NCBI GenBank assembly: GCA_964431545.1
Contig: CAYSLC010000161.1
Location: forward strand, 1-12,749
Length of the DNA stretch: 12,749 bases
Direction: 5' to 3'
From: CAYSLC01 sp964431545
GTDB taxonomy: Bacteria; Desulfobacterota; Desulfobacteria; Desulfobacterales; JAABSP01
A model generated the notes under the pieces. The model made no database searches. It was not told the origin of the DNA and saw only the letters and a list, made by a program, of their open reading frames with translations. Every line of letters begins with the position of its first letter. Position 1 is the stretch's first letter. Positions 1 through 8,140 of the stretch are shown one piece after another. The translations under genes were made by a program, and so were the position numbers.

Positions 1-636
<636 letters not shown>

Positions 637-677
637 CTCTTCTCCTTCCCATCCGACGTTGACGGTGCCCCGGCCGC

Positions 678-700
678 GGAGACCCCGGGTGCCGGTCTCC
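678..700 (-). promoter_or_regulatory. Hairpin in the lysC leader
   Basis: Perfect 7-base inverted repeat (GGAGACC at 678-684, GGTCTCC at 694-700) with a 9-base loop, about 42-64 bases upstream of the lysC start. It has no T-tract, so it is not a classical terminator. Too little conserved structure is visible to call a lysine riboswitch, whose aptamer is much longer. Role unknown. Confidence 0.35.
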
Positions 701-779
701 ATTCCGGCAAAAGGCGACATGCATAAAGGACCTACACCTAAAATGTTCAGGAAAAAAATTCAAGGGGAAAAAACGGTAT

Positions 780-813
780 AAAAAAACCCCGCCCTCGGAA
801 AGGGCGGGGTTTT
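780..813 (-). terminator. Intrinsic terminator of the PxxKW gene
   Basis: A 9-bp perfect GC stem (CCCCGCCCT at 787-795 with AGGGCGGGG at 801-809) has a 5-base loop. It is flanked by seven A on the left, giving a U7 tract for leftward transcripts, and by TTTT on the right. It begins about 20 bases after the stop of the small Cys-rich gene and isolates lysC from it. It may work weakly in both directions. Confidence 0.9.
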
Positions 814-834
814 CTCGCGGGTCGCGGGGTCGAC

Positions 835-1119
835 CTATCGCTTCTTGCTCGCCCGCTTGGATGCCTTGATCGGATTGACCTTGGCCTGGGTGGTGGCGGC
901 GGCGGACGTCACATGGGTGGCCATGTTGCAGTTGCCCAGCTTCCACTTGACCATCGGGTCGGGCGTGGCGGTGCAGTACCAGCCGGACCCGTACTCCACC
1001 TGGCGGTTGCAGCCGCCGCACTGCTCGACGACCTCGTGGCAGCTGCCGTTGTTGTAAGTGCATCCCTTGACGCTCATGAAGGGACAGTCGTACCCTTTTC
1101 TCACGGTCTGGCAAATCAT
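835..1119 (-). CDS. PxxKW-family small cysteine-rich protein
   Basis: Encodes 94 residues with eight cysteines (3, 12, 20, 27, 34, 37, 49, 64). They include a CGGC knuckle at 34-37 and the signature PMVKW at 55-59, which fits the PxxKW family of small Cys-rich proteins known to me mainly from Deltaproteobacteria. The tail is strongly basic (KASKRASKKR). There is no signal peptide or membrane segment, so it should be cytoplasmic. The Cys spacing suggests metal (Zn or Fe) binding, but that is inference and no biochemical role is established. The ATG at 1119 has a GAGGGGG ribosome binding site about 8 bases upstream. It is monocistronic: a terminator follows it, and it is preceded by a promoter and then a second intrinsic terminator inside its own leader (see 1156-1192). 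Family call fairly sure; function unknown. Confidence 0.85.
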   Translation of the reverse strand: MICQTVRKGYDCPFMSVKGCTYNNGSCHEVVEQCGGCNRQVEYGSGWYCTATPDPMVKWKLGNCNMATHVTSAAATTQAKVNPIKASKRASKKR

Positions 1120-1155
1120 CGGAATTACCCCCTCGTATCACGAATCGAACCCATC

Positions 1156-1192
1156 AAAAAAAAGGCCCGGAGCTTTTCGGCTCCTGACCTTT
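1156..1192 (-). terminator. Intrinsic terminator between the megasynthase and the PxxKW gene (possible attenuator)
   Basis: Read leftward, the RNA forms an outer stem (AAAGG, 1192-1188, with CCUUU, 1165-1161), a 3x3 internal loop, and an inner stem (GGAGC with GCUCC, 1184-1180 and 1173-1169) with a 6-base loop. A U8 tract follows directly (1163-1156). It lies 81 bases after the megasynthase stop and so can end that operon. It also lies downstream of the promoter at 1216-1244, so it is in the leader of the PxxKW transcript and would act as an attenuator there. Confidence 0.8.
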
Positions 1193-1215
1193 ATCCCAAT
1201 GCCTATATCCAGCTA

Positions 1216-1244
1216 ACTATAAGCGAGGGAGTTTGCGATGTCAA
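1216..1244 (-). promoter_or_regulatory. Sigma70-type promoter for the PxxKW gene
   Basis: On the minus strand: TTGACA (1244-1239, perfect -35), a 17-base spacer, and TATAGT (1221-1216, 5 of 6 for -10). The predicted transcript start is near 1209, about 90 bases before the PxxKW ATG. The promoter sits only about 30 bases after the stop of the megasynthase gene and upstream of the hairpin/T-tract at 1156-1192. Confidence 0.75.
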
Positions 1245-1272
1245 CAGAAAAAAACGATGGCGTGAAAAAAAT

Positions 1273-4200
1273 TCAGGCCGCCCCCCTGCCGAAGGCCTCC
1301 GACAGGGACGGCGCCATTACCCCTTCATATCCCGTGAGCCGGGCCACCAGACGGTCCTCGGCGTCGAAGAAGGTAAAATCCCCCCGGACCACCCGGTCCC
1401 CGGCGGAGGCGACCTCCAGCACCGCCGTGACCCCCGATTCCGGGAATCGGCGCCGGAACTGTCGGTATTCCCTGGCATAGACGGGCAAACAGGCCATGCC
1501 CTTGCGCTCCCGGCACCAGAGGATCGCCATCTGGAACGCCGAATCGAGGACCAGGGGATCGGCGATCCACCGGCTGCGCAGGGGCTCGGCCATCCATTCC
1601 TCCGGCGGCGGGGCCGCGCCGAGACGGGCCACCATCCCCTTTGGGGAATAGCCGAGAATCTCCCGGATCCCCCGGAGGGCCGCCCCGTGGAAGAGGACCT
1701 CCCGGTAGGCTTCGTCCACCGATCGCCGGTACGGCTCTCCCATCATGTCCCGGGCGGGGCGCAGGTCCGGGGGCGCGGCCGGACCATCGGTGAGGATCGC
1801 CCGGGCCCGGTAGTGGACCACCTCGGTCCCGTCCTGGATCCCGTCGCGGATCTCCACATCCACCTCGATCCCCTCCTTTTTCCGGCGGGGCTTGCCGGCC
1901 AGCAGCCGGATGAGCTTGCGCTCCGCGCCGAGCCGGATGCCGTTGAGCAGGCGGATGTCGTCGAGGCCGTGGAGGAAGAGGCCCGGGTTTCCGTGGAGGG
2001 CCCCGTACCCCATCCACTCGGTCATCAGGGCGAAGGGGACCACGGCCCGGCCGTCCAGGACGTGGGATTCCAGCACCGGGTACCGCTCCCGGTCGATCTC
2101 CCGCTTGAAGGTCAGGGCCAGTCCCTCCGGCGCGGCAACGGACGGTGTCGGGTGCGCATCGCCCGTCGCCGGCGCCAGGGTGGCCCCCAGGATCACCTCC
2201 ACCGGGCCGCCGGGGGCGCTTTGCATCTCCCGGACCATGGCCCGGGCCCCGGCCTCTTTGGGGATCAGGTCGACGCCCGCCCCGCGGAATTCCCGCTTGA
2301 GGGAGTCGGTGACCATGCCCCCGTCCCAGGGGCCCCAGTTGAGCGACAGGACCCGGCAGTCGGGCCGCTCCGCCGCGAGCTGTCCCGCCCGCTTGTTGAG
2401 GACCTCGTTGGCCATGGCGTAGTCGACCTGGCCCCGGTTGCCGGCCCGGGCCGCCACCGAGGAAAAGAGGACCACATAGGCGAGGGGATCCCCCTGGAGG
2501 GCGGCCAGCAGGGTCTTCAGGCCGTCGACCTTGGTGTGGTAGACCCGGTGGAACTGTTCGGGGGTCTTGTCGAGGATGCGCCGGTCCTCCAGTGTTCCGG
2601 CCCCGTGGATCAGCCCCTTGATCGGGCCGACGGTGAGGCGGACCTGGTCGAGGATATCGTTGATCCGTTCCGCGTCGCATACGTCGACCGGATAGTAGTG
2701 GACCGACGCGCCCGCCGCCCGGATCCCCTCGATGGTTGCGGCGATCTCCCGGTCGGCCGCGTATCTCCGGAACCGGGTCTCCAAATCCCGGGGGGAGGGG
2801 GCCTGTCCGCTGAATTCGTTTTTCAGGATGGCCCGCTTCATGGCGGCGGGATCGGTGAGGTGGGCCAGCCACTCGGGCTCCCCCGACGGCAGGGGGGACC
2901 GCCCCAAAAGGATCAGGAAGGGCCGAACCTCCCGGGCCAGGGCCAGGGCCGAAAGGGCGGTGACGCCCCGGCCGCCGCCGGAGACCACCACCACGTCGCC
3001 CTCCCCGAGGGCCACCGGCCCCTCCGACCCCTCGGAATGGGGGGCCGGCGTCAGGACGAGGTCGACACGGCCGTCGGAACCGATCCCCACCTCGGCCGGC
3101 CCGGGCCGGAGGATCTCCGCCAGGGCGGCGCCGGCGGCGGCCTCCGCATCATTCCACGCCGGGTCGATGTCCAGGGCCCGGCAGGTGACGCCCTCCCATT
3201 CGATGCCGGCGGTCTTGACCAGTCCGGCCAGGGCCCCCTGGACCGGGGTTTCGATCCCTTTTCCATGGAACCCGAAAGCCCCGTCCATCCGGGCGATGGT
3301 CCCGAAAACCGCCCCGCTCCGCCCGGCGGCCTCCTGGAGTGCGGGTCCGAACCGCCGGGCCAGGCGGAAGGCCTCGGCGGCGAGGTCCCGGTCCCGGTGG
3401 CGCCAGGCGTCGGCCAGAAGGATCAGGCCGCCGAGCCCAGACGGCATGTCGGCTTCCAGGAGTTCCGCCGGCGGGCGTCGCAGCACCGTCAGCCCGCGTC
3501 CCTCCAAGGCCGAGACCAGGGGCCGGTCCAGGCCCCCCGCGGTCTCCGTGAGGACGACCGTAGAGCCCCCGGGAAGATCGATTTCCGGACCCTTGGGGGC
3601 CGGCCGGGGCACGAGGGTCACCACCCGCCGTGCCACCGCCTCCATCGCGGGCTCCGATTCGGGGGCGGCGGAATCGGTCCGGAGGCCTTCCGGGACCGCC
3701 CCGGGGGCCGCGATCCGGCTGCCGACCGTGCCCGGTTCGGGGGGGCCGCCGGCGGCGATGCCCGGACCGGGGTCCTCGGCCGGGCGCTCCGTCCCGGCCT
3801 CCGGCGCCGATCGTTCCTCCGGGGCCCGGAGGGCCAGGTGGGCGGTGATGGCGCCCAGGGTCCGGAAGGTGCCCATGATCTCCGGGGAGACCGGGGGCAG
3901 GTCGGGGATCCGCTCCTCCACGGCCGAGAGGATCTCCACCCGCTTGATGGAGTCGATGCCCAGGTCGGCCTCGATGTCCATGTCCGGCCCGAGCATCTCG
4001 GCGGGGTATCCGGTCAGCTCGCTCACGACCTCCAGGAGGATGTTTTCCACGGCGCCGGGGTCCGCTCCGGTGGACGGCGGCGGGGGGGCGTCTTCGGTCG
4101 GGCCGGCAATGGTCTCCGCGGGTTCCGTTTCCCGGGCGCCGGCGGCGTCCAGGTGGGCGATGATGGCGCCGAGGGTCCGGAAGGTGCCCATGATCTCCGG

Positions 4201-7200
4201 GGAGACCGGGGGCAGGTCGGGGATCCGCTCCTCCACGGCCGAGAGGATCTCCACCCGCTTGATGGAGTCGATGCCCAGGTCGGCCTCGATGTCCATGTCC
4301 GGTCCGAGCATCTCCGTGGGATATCCGGTCAGCTCGCTCACGGCCTCCAGGAGAACTTCTTGGATCCGCCCGTCGGACGGACCCGGCTCCGGTCCCGGCG
4401 GTGTCGGTTCGGGGGCTTTCCCGGATTCCGGCGCCGGGGGCCGGGGAGGTTCATCCACCTGGTCCGCGGCCGGGGGGGGAGATGCCTGCCGCCGGGGCTC
4501 CGGCGTCCCGGAGGCGGGTTCCTCGGGAGACGTCGACGCCTCCGGCGGCCCTCCGTTTCCGGCCTGTGGGGCGGCCGGCGCCGGGGCGGATGCCGGGGGC
4601 GCTGGTGACGGAGCTTCCGCCATCCGTCCGGCGCCACCGGGCGAAGGCTGATCGGCGGGAGCCGGCGGTTCGGCCGGACGGCGGGGCTCCTCCGGTGTCG
4701 GATGGCGGCCCAGGGCCGCCTCGGCCAGCCGCCGGGTGGCGCGCATCATCTCCTGGAGGGTCCGGCTCGCCTCGGACTGGGATTCGAGGAACTTCTCGTG
4801 GGTCCGGGCCGTCTGGGTCTGGAGGGACTGCATGTATCGCAGGCCCTCCCGGACGGCGTCCAGGGCCCGGTCCACCGCTGGGTTTCCTGGGCCGGCGGGG
4901 GCGGTTCGGGGGTGATGGGGGGAGTGGTCCTTTTCCATGATCGATCCCTGATCCTGAGGTTGGGCGTGGCGGGGTTCTCGACGCACGGCCTCGGGGCCGG
5001 TTGTCGGGCGTTCTGAATCGTTCCCCTGGCGGGGCCCCTGCTTCCCCCGACCCGGGGAATGGGCCTGGGGCCGGGGGGGCGGCGCCGCCGTCGGTGGGGC
5101 GGTTCCGGGGCTCTCGGCCGCCGGGGCTTTTGCGGGCTCCGGCTCCGGCCGTGCCGGTCCCTCCGGAGCGGGGGGCGGTACCTTCGGGGCCGGCTTCGGC
5201 TTGGACGGGGTCCGGTAGTTGGCGCCGCTCAGGGGGATCTCCATCTTCGGCTTCCGCTGGGGCGGCGGCGGCGATTCCCACGCCGTCAGATCCACCGGGT
5301 GGCCCAGGGCCGCCAGGCGGCAGAGGGCCGTGGCCAGGTCCGTCACTCCGAAGCTCCGTCCGCCCGAGGGGTCGAGGGCGACGGCCTCGGCCGGGCGGCC
5401 GGCGAGGATCTCCCGGATCAAGCCGGTGAGGACCCGCCTGGGGCCGATCTCCAGAAACGTCCGGATCCCGGCGTCGTGGAGCCCCTCGATCTCCTTGATG
5501 AAATCGACGGGCCGGAGGATGTGTCGGCCCAGCATCTCCTTGGCGGCTTCGGGATCGGCGGGGTAGGGGGCTCCGGTGGTGTTGGAGAAGACCGGGATCT
5601 CCGACGGGGTGAATTCCGTTCCGGCCAGGGCCTCGGCGAAGGGGCCGGCCGCCTCGGCCACCAGGGGGCTGTGGAAGGGGGCCGACACCGGCAGCGGGGT
5701 CGAGACGAGCCCCCTGGTCTTGCAGCGCCGACGGGCCTCTTCAACGGCCTCGGCGCTCCCGGAGAGCACGCCCTGGGACGGCCCGTTCCGGTTGGCCAGG
5801 ACCAGGTCCCCGCCCATCTCCTCCGCCAGGGCCTCGATCTCGGCCAGGGGGGCCTTGACCGCCAGCATGGTCCCCTTTCCGGACGCGGCGTCGGCCATGG
5901 CCCGGCCCCGGGCCGCGGCCAGGCGGTGGAAGGCCTCTTCGGAGATCCATCCGGCGGCCCACAGCGCGGTCAGCTCGCCGAAGCTGTGGCCGCAGGCGGC
6001 TTCGGGACGGACCCCGAACCGGGCGAGGATCCGCGCCATGCCGGCGCTCATGGCACCGATGGCCGGCTGGGCCGCGTCGGTGGACCGGAGGGCCGCCTCC
6101 ATTCGCCGTCCGGCTTCGGGGTCGTCGTCCGGATACGGGTGGATGCGCCGGGACAGGGGGCCGTCGGCCCCGCCGGCCTTTTCAAAGGCCGCGTCGGCAT
6201 GCTCCAGGGCCTCCAGGGCCTCGGGGAAGACACAGGCCAGGTCCCGGCCCATGTGGAGGTACTGGCTCCCCTGGCCGGGAAAGACGAAGGCGAGGCGGCC
6301 GGGTGTTCCGGTGCCGCCGGTGAAGACCGTCTCCCCCTTCCACCGGTCCGTCCCGCCGTCCGGGGCGGTGAGCCCCCGCAGTACGGCGTCGACCCGTTCG
6401 GAGAAGGGGAGGTCCGCCTCCGGCCGCTCCGCCGCCATCCAGAGGAGCCGATGGGGGGCATCGGGGGAGAACCGTCTCCGGGTCTCCGCCGCCAGGGCCG
6501 AGGCCGCCGCCTCCGAGGCGCCCCGGGCTTCGGCCGACAGGGCCTCGAGCCGGGACCGGATCTCCGCCCGGGACCCTCCGGACAGGGCCACGATCTCCAC
6601 GGATCCGTCCCAGGAGATCCCGTCCTTCTTTCCGGTGTACTCCTCCAGGACCATATGGAAGTTGCTGCCGCCGAACCCGAAGGCGCTGACGCCGGCCCGC
6701 CGGGGGGTCCCGCCGGAGAGCCAGGGCCGCGCGGCGTTGTTGAGGTAGAAGGGGCTGTCGCCGATCCCCAGGCTGGGGTCCGGGGGATCGGCCTTGAGGG
6801 TGGGCGGCAGGACCTTGTGGTGGAGGGCCAGGGCCGCCTTGATCAGTCCGGCGGCGCCGGCGGCCGCCTTGGTGTGGCCGATCATCGACTTGACCGAGCC
6901 GACGGCGCAGCGACGGCCGTTCCGCGGGGCCGGGCCGAAGACGGTTTTCAATGCCTTGAACTCCACGGCGTCCCCCACCCGGGTGCCGGTGCCGTGGGCC
7001 TCCACCAGGTCGACGGTGGCCGGGTCGATCCCCGCCTCGGCGTAGGCCTTCCCCAAGGCCCTGCCCTGCCCTTCGGCCCGGGGGGCGTAGATGCTCTGGG
7101 AGCGACCGTCGCTGGAGGTTCCGATCCCCTTGATCACCGCGTAGATCCGGTCGCCGTCCGCCTCGGCCCGGTCCAGGGCCTTGAGGACCAGCAGGCCGAT

Positions 7201-8037
7201 CCCCTCCCCCAGGACCGTGCCGTCGGCGTCCCCGGAGAAGGGACGGGCGTCGCCGGTGGGCGAGAGGATCTGGGTCCGGGAGAAGCACATGTGCATGAAG
7301 ATGTCGTTCAAAAGGTCCACGCCGCCGGTGACCATCAGGTCGGCCCGGTCCGAGCGGATCTCCATCAGGGCCGTGTGGATGGCGCTCATGGAGCTGGCGC
7401 AGGCGGCGTCGACCACGCAGTTGGTCCCCCCCAGGTCGAGCCGGTTGCAGATCCGGCCCGCCACCACGTTTCCCAGAAGCCCCGGAAAGGAGTTCTCCTT
7501 CCACGGGACGTACGCCTCGGCGATCCGCTCCACCACGGCGTCGGCGGTGGCCGGATCCACGCCGCAGTCGGCCAGGGCCCGGCGCCAGTGGGGGTGTCCC
7601 AGCCGGGCCCCCAGGGGGATCACCAGCTCCTGGGTGCCGGTGACGCCGAGGATGACGCCGGCCCGGTCCCGGTCAAAGACCTTTCCGTCGCCGTATCCCG
7701 CGTCGGTGAGGGCCATCCGGGCGGCCACCAGCCCCAGGAGCTGGGAGGTGTCGGTGGCCTCCAGGGAGGCGGGGGGGATCCCGAACTCCGACGGATCGAA
7801 GGTGACCGGCGGGATGAAGCCGCCCCGGGTGCAGTAGACGTGGTCCGGGACCTTGGGGTCGGGATTGAAGTAGTCCTCGGCCCGCCAGTGGGTGGGGGGG
7901 ACCTCCGTAACGGCGTCCCGGCCCCGGAGCAGCAGCCGCCAGTAGGCTTTGAGCCAGGGGGACCGGGGGAACATGCACCCCATGCCGATGATGGCCACGG
8001 GGGGCGCCTGGGAGTGGGTTTCGTCCTTGGGTTTCAA
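1273..8037 (-). CDS. pfaA: PfaA-like type I polyketide / polyunsaturated fatty acid synthase (KS-AT-ACP-ACP-KR-DH)
   Basis: Iterative cytoplasmic megasynthase of 2254 residues, numbered from the TTG at 8037. KS, about 12-466: Cys213 in DAACASS, His348 in EAHGTGT, His388 in GHTKAAAG. AT, about 580-878: Ser685 in GHSFGE and His789 in APFHS, the malonyl-type pattern. A long Pro/Ala-rich linker contains the LSGANY motif (about 937). A helical, probably coiled-coil segment follows (about 1051-1111; QSLQTQTARTHEKFLE), as in PfaA proteins. Two nearly identical ACPs carry Ser1258 and Ser1363 in GIDSIKR. KR with structural subdomain, about 1455-1965: SGGGRGVT, Ser1860, Tyr1873, Asn1877. C-terminal hot-dog DH, about 1975-2240: His1992 in HVLDGRAVVP and Asp2165 in LDSAFQ. 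No ER domain; PfaD upstream would supply it. The TTG is chosen because AGAGGA lies 9 bases upstream and the 12 extra codons from an ATG at 8073 have unusual codon use. Architecture is sure; product unknown. Confidence 0.93.
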   Translation of the reverse strand: MKPKDETHSQAPPVAIIGMGCMFPRSPWLKAYWRLLLRGRDAVTEVPPTHWRAEDYFNPDPKVPDHVYCTRGGFIPPVTFDPSEFGIPPASLEATDTSQLLGLVAARMALTDAGYGDGKVFDRDRAGVILGVTGTQELVIPLGARLGHPHWRRALADCGVDPATADAVVERIAEAYVPWKENSFPGLLGNVVAGRICNRLDLGGTNCVVDAACASSMSAIHTALMEIRSDRADLMVTGGVDLLNDIFMHMCFSRTQILSPTGDARPFSGDADGTVLGEGIGLLVLKALDRAEADGDRIYAVIKGIGTSSDGRSQSIYAPRAEGQGRALGKAYAEAGIDPATVDLVEAHGTGTRVGDAVEFKALKTVFGPAPRNGRRCAVGSVKSMIGHTKAAAGAAGLIKAALALHHKVLPPTLKADPPDPSLGIGDSPFYLNNAARPWLSGGTPRRAGVSAFGFGGSNFHMVLEEYTGKKDGISWDGSVEIVALSGGSRAEIRSRLEALSAEARGASEAAASALAAETRRRFSPDAPHRLLWMAAERPEADLPFSERVDAVLRGLTAPDGGTDRWKGETVFTGGTGTPGRLAFVFPGQGSQYLHMGRDLACVFPEALEALEHADAAFEKAGGADGPLSRRIHPYPDDDPEAGRRMEAALRSTDAAQPAIGAMSAGMARILARFGVRPEAACGHSFGELTALWAAGWISEEAFHRLAAARGRAMADAASGKGTMLAVKAPLAEIEALAEEMGGDLVLANRNGPSQGVLSGSAEAVEEARRRCKTRGLVSTPLPVSAPFHSPLVAEAAGPFAEALAGTEFTPSEIPVFSNTTGAPYPADPEAAKEMLGRHILRPVDFIKEIEGLHDAGIRTFLEIGPRRVLTGLIREILAGRPAEAVALDPSGGRSFGVTDLATALCRLAALGHPVDLTAWESPPPPQRKPKMEIPLSGANYRTPSKPKPAPKVPPPAPEGPARPEPEPAKAPAAESPGTAPPTAAPPPRPQAHSPGRGKQGPRQGNDSERPTTGPEAVRREPRHAQPQDQGSIMEKDHSPHHPRTAPAGPGNPAVDRALDAVREGLRYMQSLQTQTARTHEKFLESQSEASRTLQEMMRATRRLAEAALGRHPTPEEPRRPAEPPAPADQPSPGGAGRMAEAPSPAPPASAPAPAAPQAGNGGPPEASTSPEEPASGTPEPRRQASPPPAADQVDEPPRPPAPESGKAPEPTPPGPEPGPSDGRIQEVLLEAVSELTGYPTEMLGPDMDIEADLGIDSIKRVEILSAVEERIPDLPPVSPEIMGTFRTLGAIIAHLDAAGARETEPAETIAGPTEDAPPPPSTGADPGAVENILLEVVSELTGYPAEMLGPDMDIEADLGIDSIKRVEILSAVEERIPDLPPVSPEIMGTFRTLGAITAHLALRAPEERSAPEAGTERPAEDPGPGIAAGGPPEPGTVGSRIAAPGAVPEGLRTDSAAPESEPAMEAVARRVVTLVPRPAPKGPEIDLPGGSTVVLTETAGGLDRPLVSALEGRGLTVLRRPPAELLEADMPSGLGGLILLADAWRHRDRDLAAEAFRLARRFGPALQEAAGRSGAVFGTIARMDGAFGFHGKGIETPVQGALAGLVKTAGIEWEGVTCRALDIDPAWNDAEAAAGAALAEILRPGPAEVGIGSDGRVDLVLTPAPHSEGSEGPVALGEGDVVVVSGGGRGVTALSALALAREVRPFLILLGRSPLPSGEPEWLAHLTDPAAMKRAILKNEFSGQAPSPRDLETRFRRYAADREIAATIEGIRAAGASVHYYPVDVCDAERINDILDQVRLTVGPIKGLIHGAGTLEDRRILDKTPEQFHRVYHTKVDGLKTLLAALQGDPLAYVVLFSSVAARAGNRGQVDYAMANEVLNKRAGQLAAERPDCRVLSLNWGPWDGGMVTDSLKREFRGAGVDLIPKEAGARAMVREMQSAPGGPVEVILGATLAPATGDAHPTPSVAAPEGLALTFKREIDRERYPVLESHVLDGRAVVPFALMTEWMGYGALHGNPGLFLHGLDDIRLLNGIRLGAERKLIRLLAGKPRRKKEGIEVDVEIRDGIQDGTEVVHYRARAILTDGPAAPPDLRPARDMMGEPYRRSVDEAYREVLFHGAALRGIREILGYSPKGMVARLGAAPPPEEWMAEPLRSRWIADPLVLDSAFQMAILWCRERKGMACLPVYAREYRQFRRRFPESGVTAVLEVASAGDRVVRGDFTFFDAEDRLVARLTGYEGVMAPSLSEAFGRGAA
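3834..4039 (-). repeat. Second copy of the tandem ACP repeat
   Basis: Direct repeat of 206 bases matching 4149-4354 at an offset of 315 bases (105 codons). By hand I count about 7 mismatches, with an uninterrupted identical run at 3857-3987. It encodes ACP2 of the megasynthase (phosphopantetheine Ser1363). Confidence 0.9.
4149..4354 (-). repeat. First copy of the tandem ACP repeat
   Basis: Partner of 3834-4039. Encodes ACP1 (Ser1258 in GIDSIKR). Identity is near complete even at silent positions, which points to recent duplication or gene conversion. The Pro/Ala-rich spacers between the two copies differ. Confidence 0.9.
4936..5019 (-). other. Possible internal translation start / fusion junction inside the megasynthase
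   Basis: In-frame ATG at 4938 (Met1034) is preceded by AGGG at a 7-base spacing. Of the 28 codons ending at this ATG about 11 end in A or T (for example TCA, ACA, CGT, CGA, CAA, CCT, GGA), while the flanking coding sequence nearly always ends in G or C. The site falls exactly between the KS-AT half and the coiled-coil/ACP/KR/DH half, and no stop codon interrupts the frame. It could be an internal start giving a 1221-residue ACP-ACP-KR-DH protein, or the relic of two genes that fused. Confidence 0.4.
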
Positions 8038-8046
8038 TGCGGTCGG

Positions 8047-8052
8047 TCCTCT
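8047..8052 (-). promoter_or_regulatory. Ribosome binding site deciding a TTG start for the megasynthase
   Basis: AGAGGA on the minus strand, 9 bases upstream of the TTG at 8037-8035. The alternative ATG at 8073 has no purine-rich site upstream, and its first codons (CAA, CGT, CAT, AGA, GGA, GCA) are unlike the gene's usual codon choice. Confidence 0.55.
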
Positions 8053-8057
8053 ATGCG

Positions 8058-8078
8058 CATGACGCGATTGCATGACGC
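8058..8078 (-). repeat. Two direct copies of GCGTCATG upstream of the megasynthase
   Basis: GCGTCATG occurs at 8078-8071 and 8065-8058 on the minus strand, 13 bases apart, ending 5 bases before the ribosome binding site. The same 8-mer occurs as an inverted pair at 9846-9865, just upstream of the pfaD ribosome binding site. On the plus strand, GATT precedes CATGACGC in one copy at each site, with one extra G here. Candidate shared operator or RNA element. Confidence 0.6.
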
Positions 8079-8140
8079 GGTTTTTCGGTGAATCGTTGCT
8101 CTGGGTCCAAGCGGGGGCGGGGCGCCGTGGAAGGGCCCTG

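Noticed and set aside
637..780. Lysine riboswitch upstream of lysC
   Set aside because: Only one 7-bp hairpin is visible in about 140 bases. The L-box aptamer needs a five-helix junction of some 170 bases, and no terminator or sequester stem is present.
3834..4354. ACP repeats as an insertion or mobile repeat
   Set aside because: Both copies are in frame and encode complete carrier domains; no target-site duplication or terminal inverted repeat is seen.
913..8091. Very long open frames on the plus strand (913-4608 and 5059-8091) opposite the megasynthase
   Set aside because: Their translations are Gly/Arg/Pro/Asp-rich with no recognisable domain. They arise because GC-rich coding sequence has few stop codons on the other strand. 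The opposite strand encodes all the known motifs.
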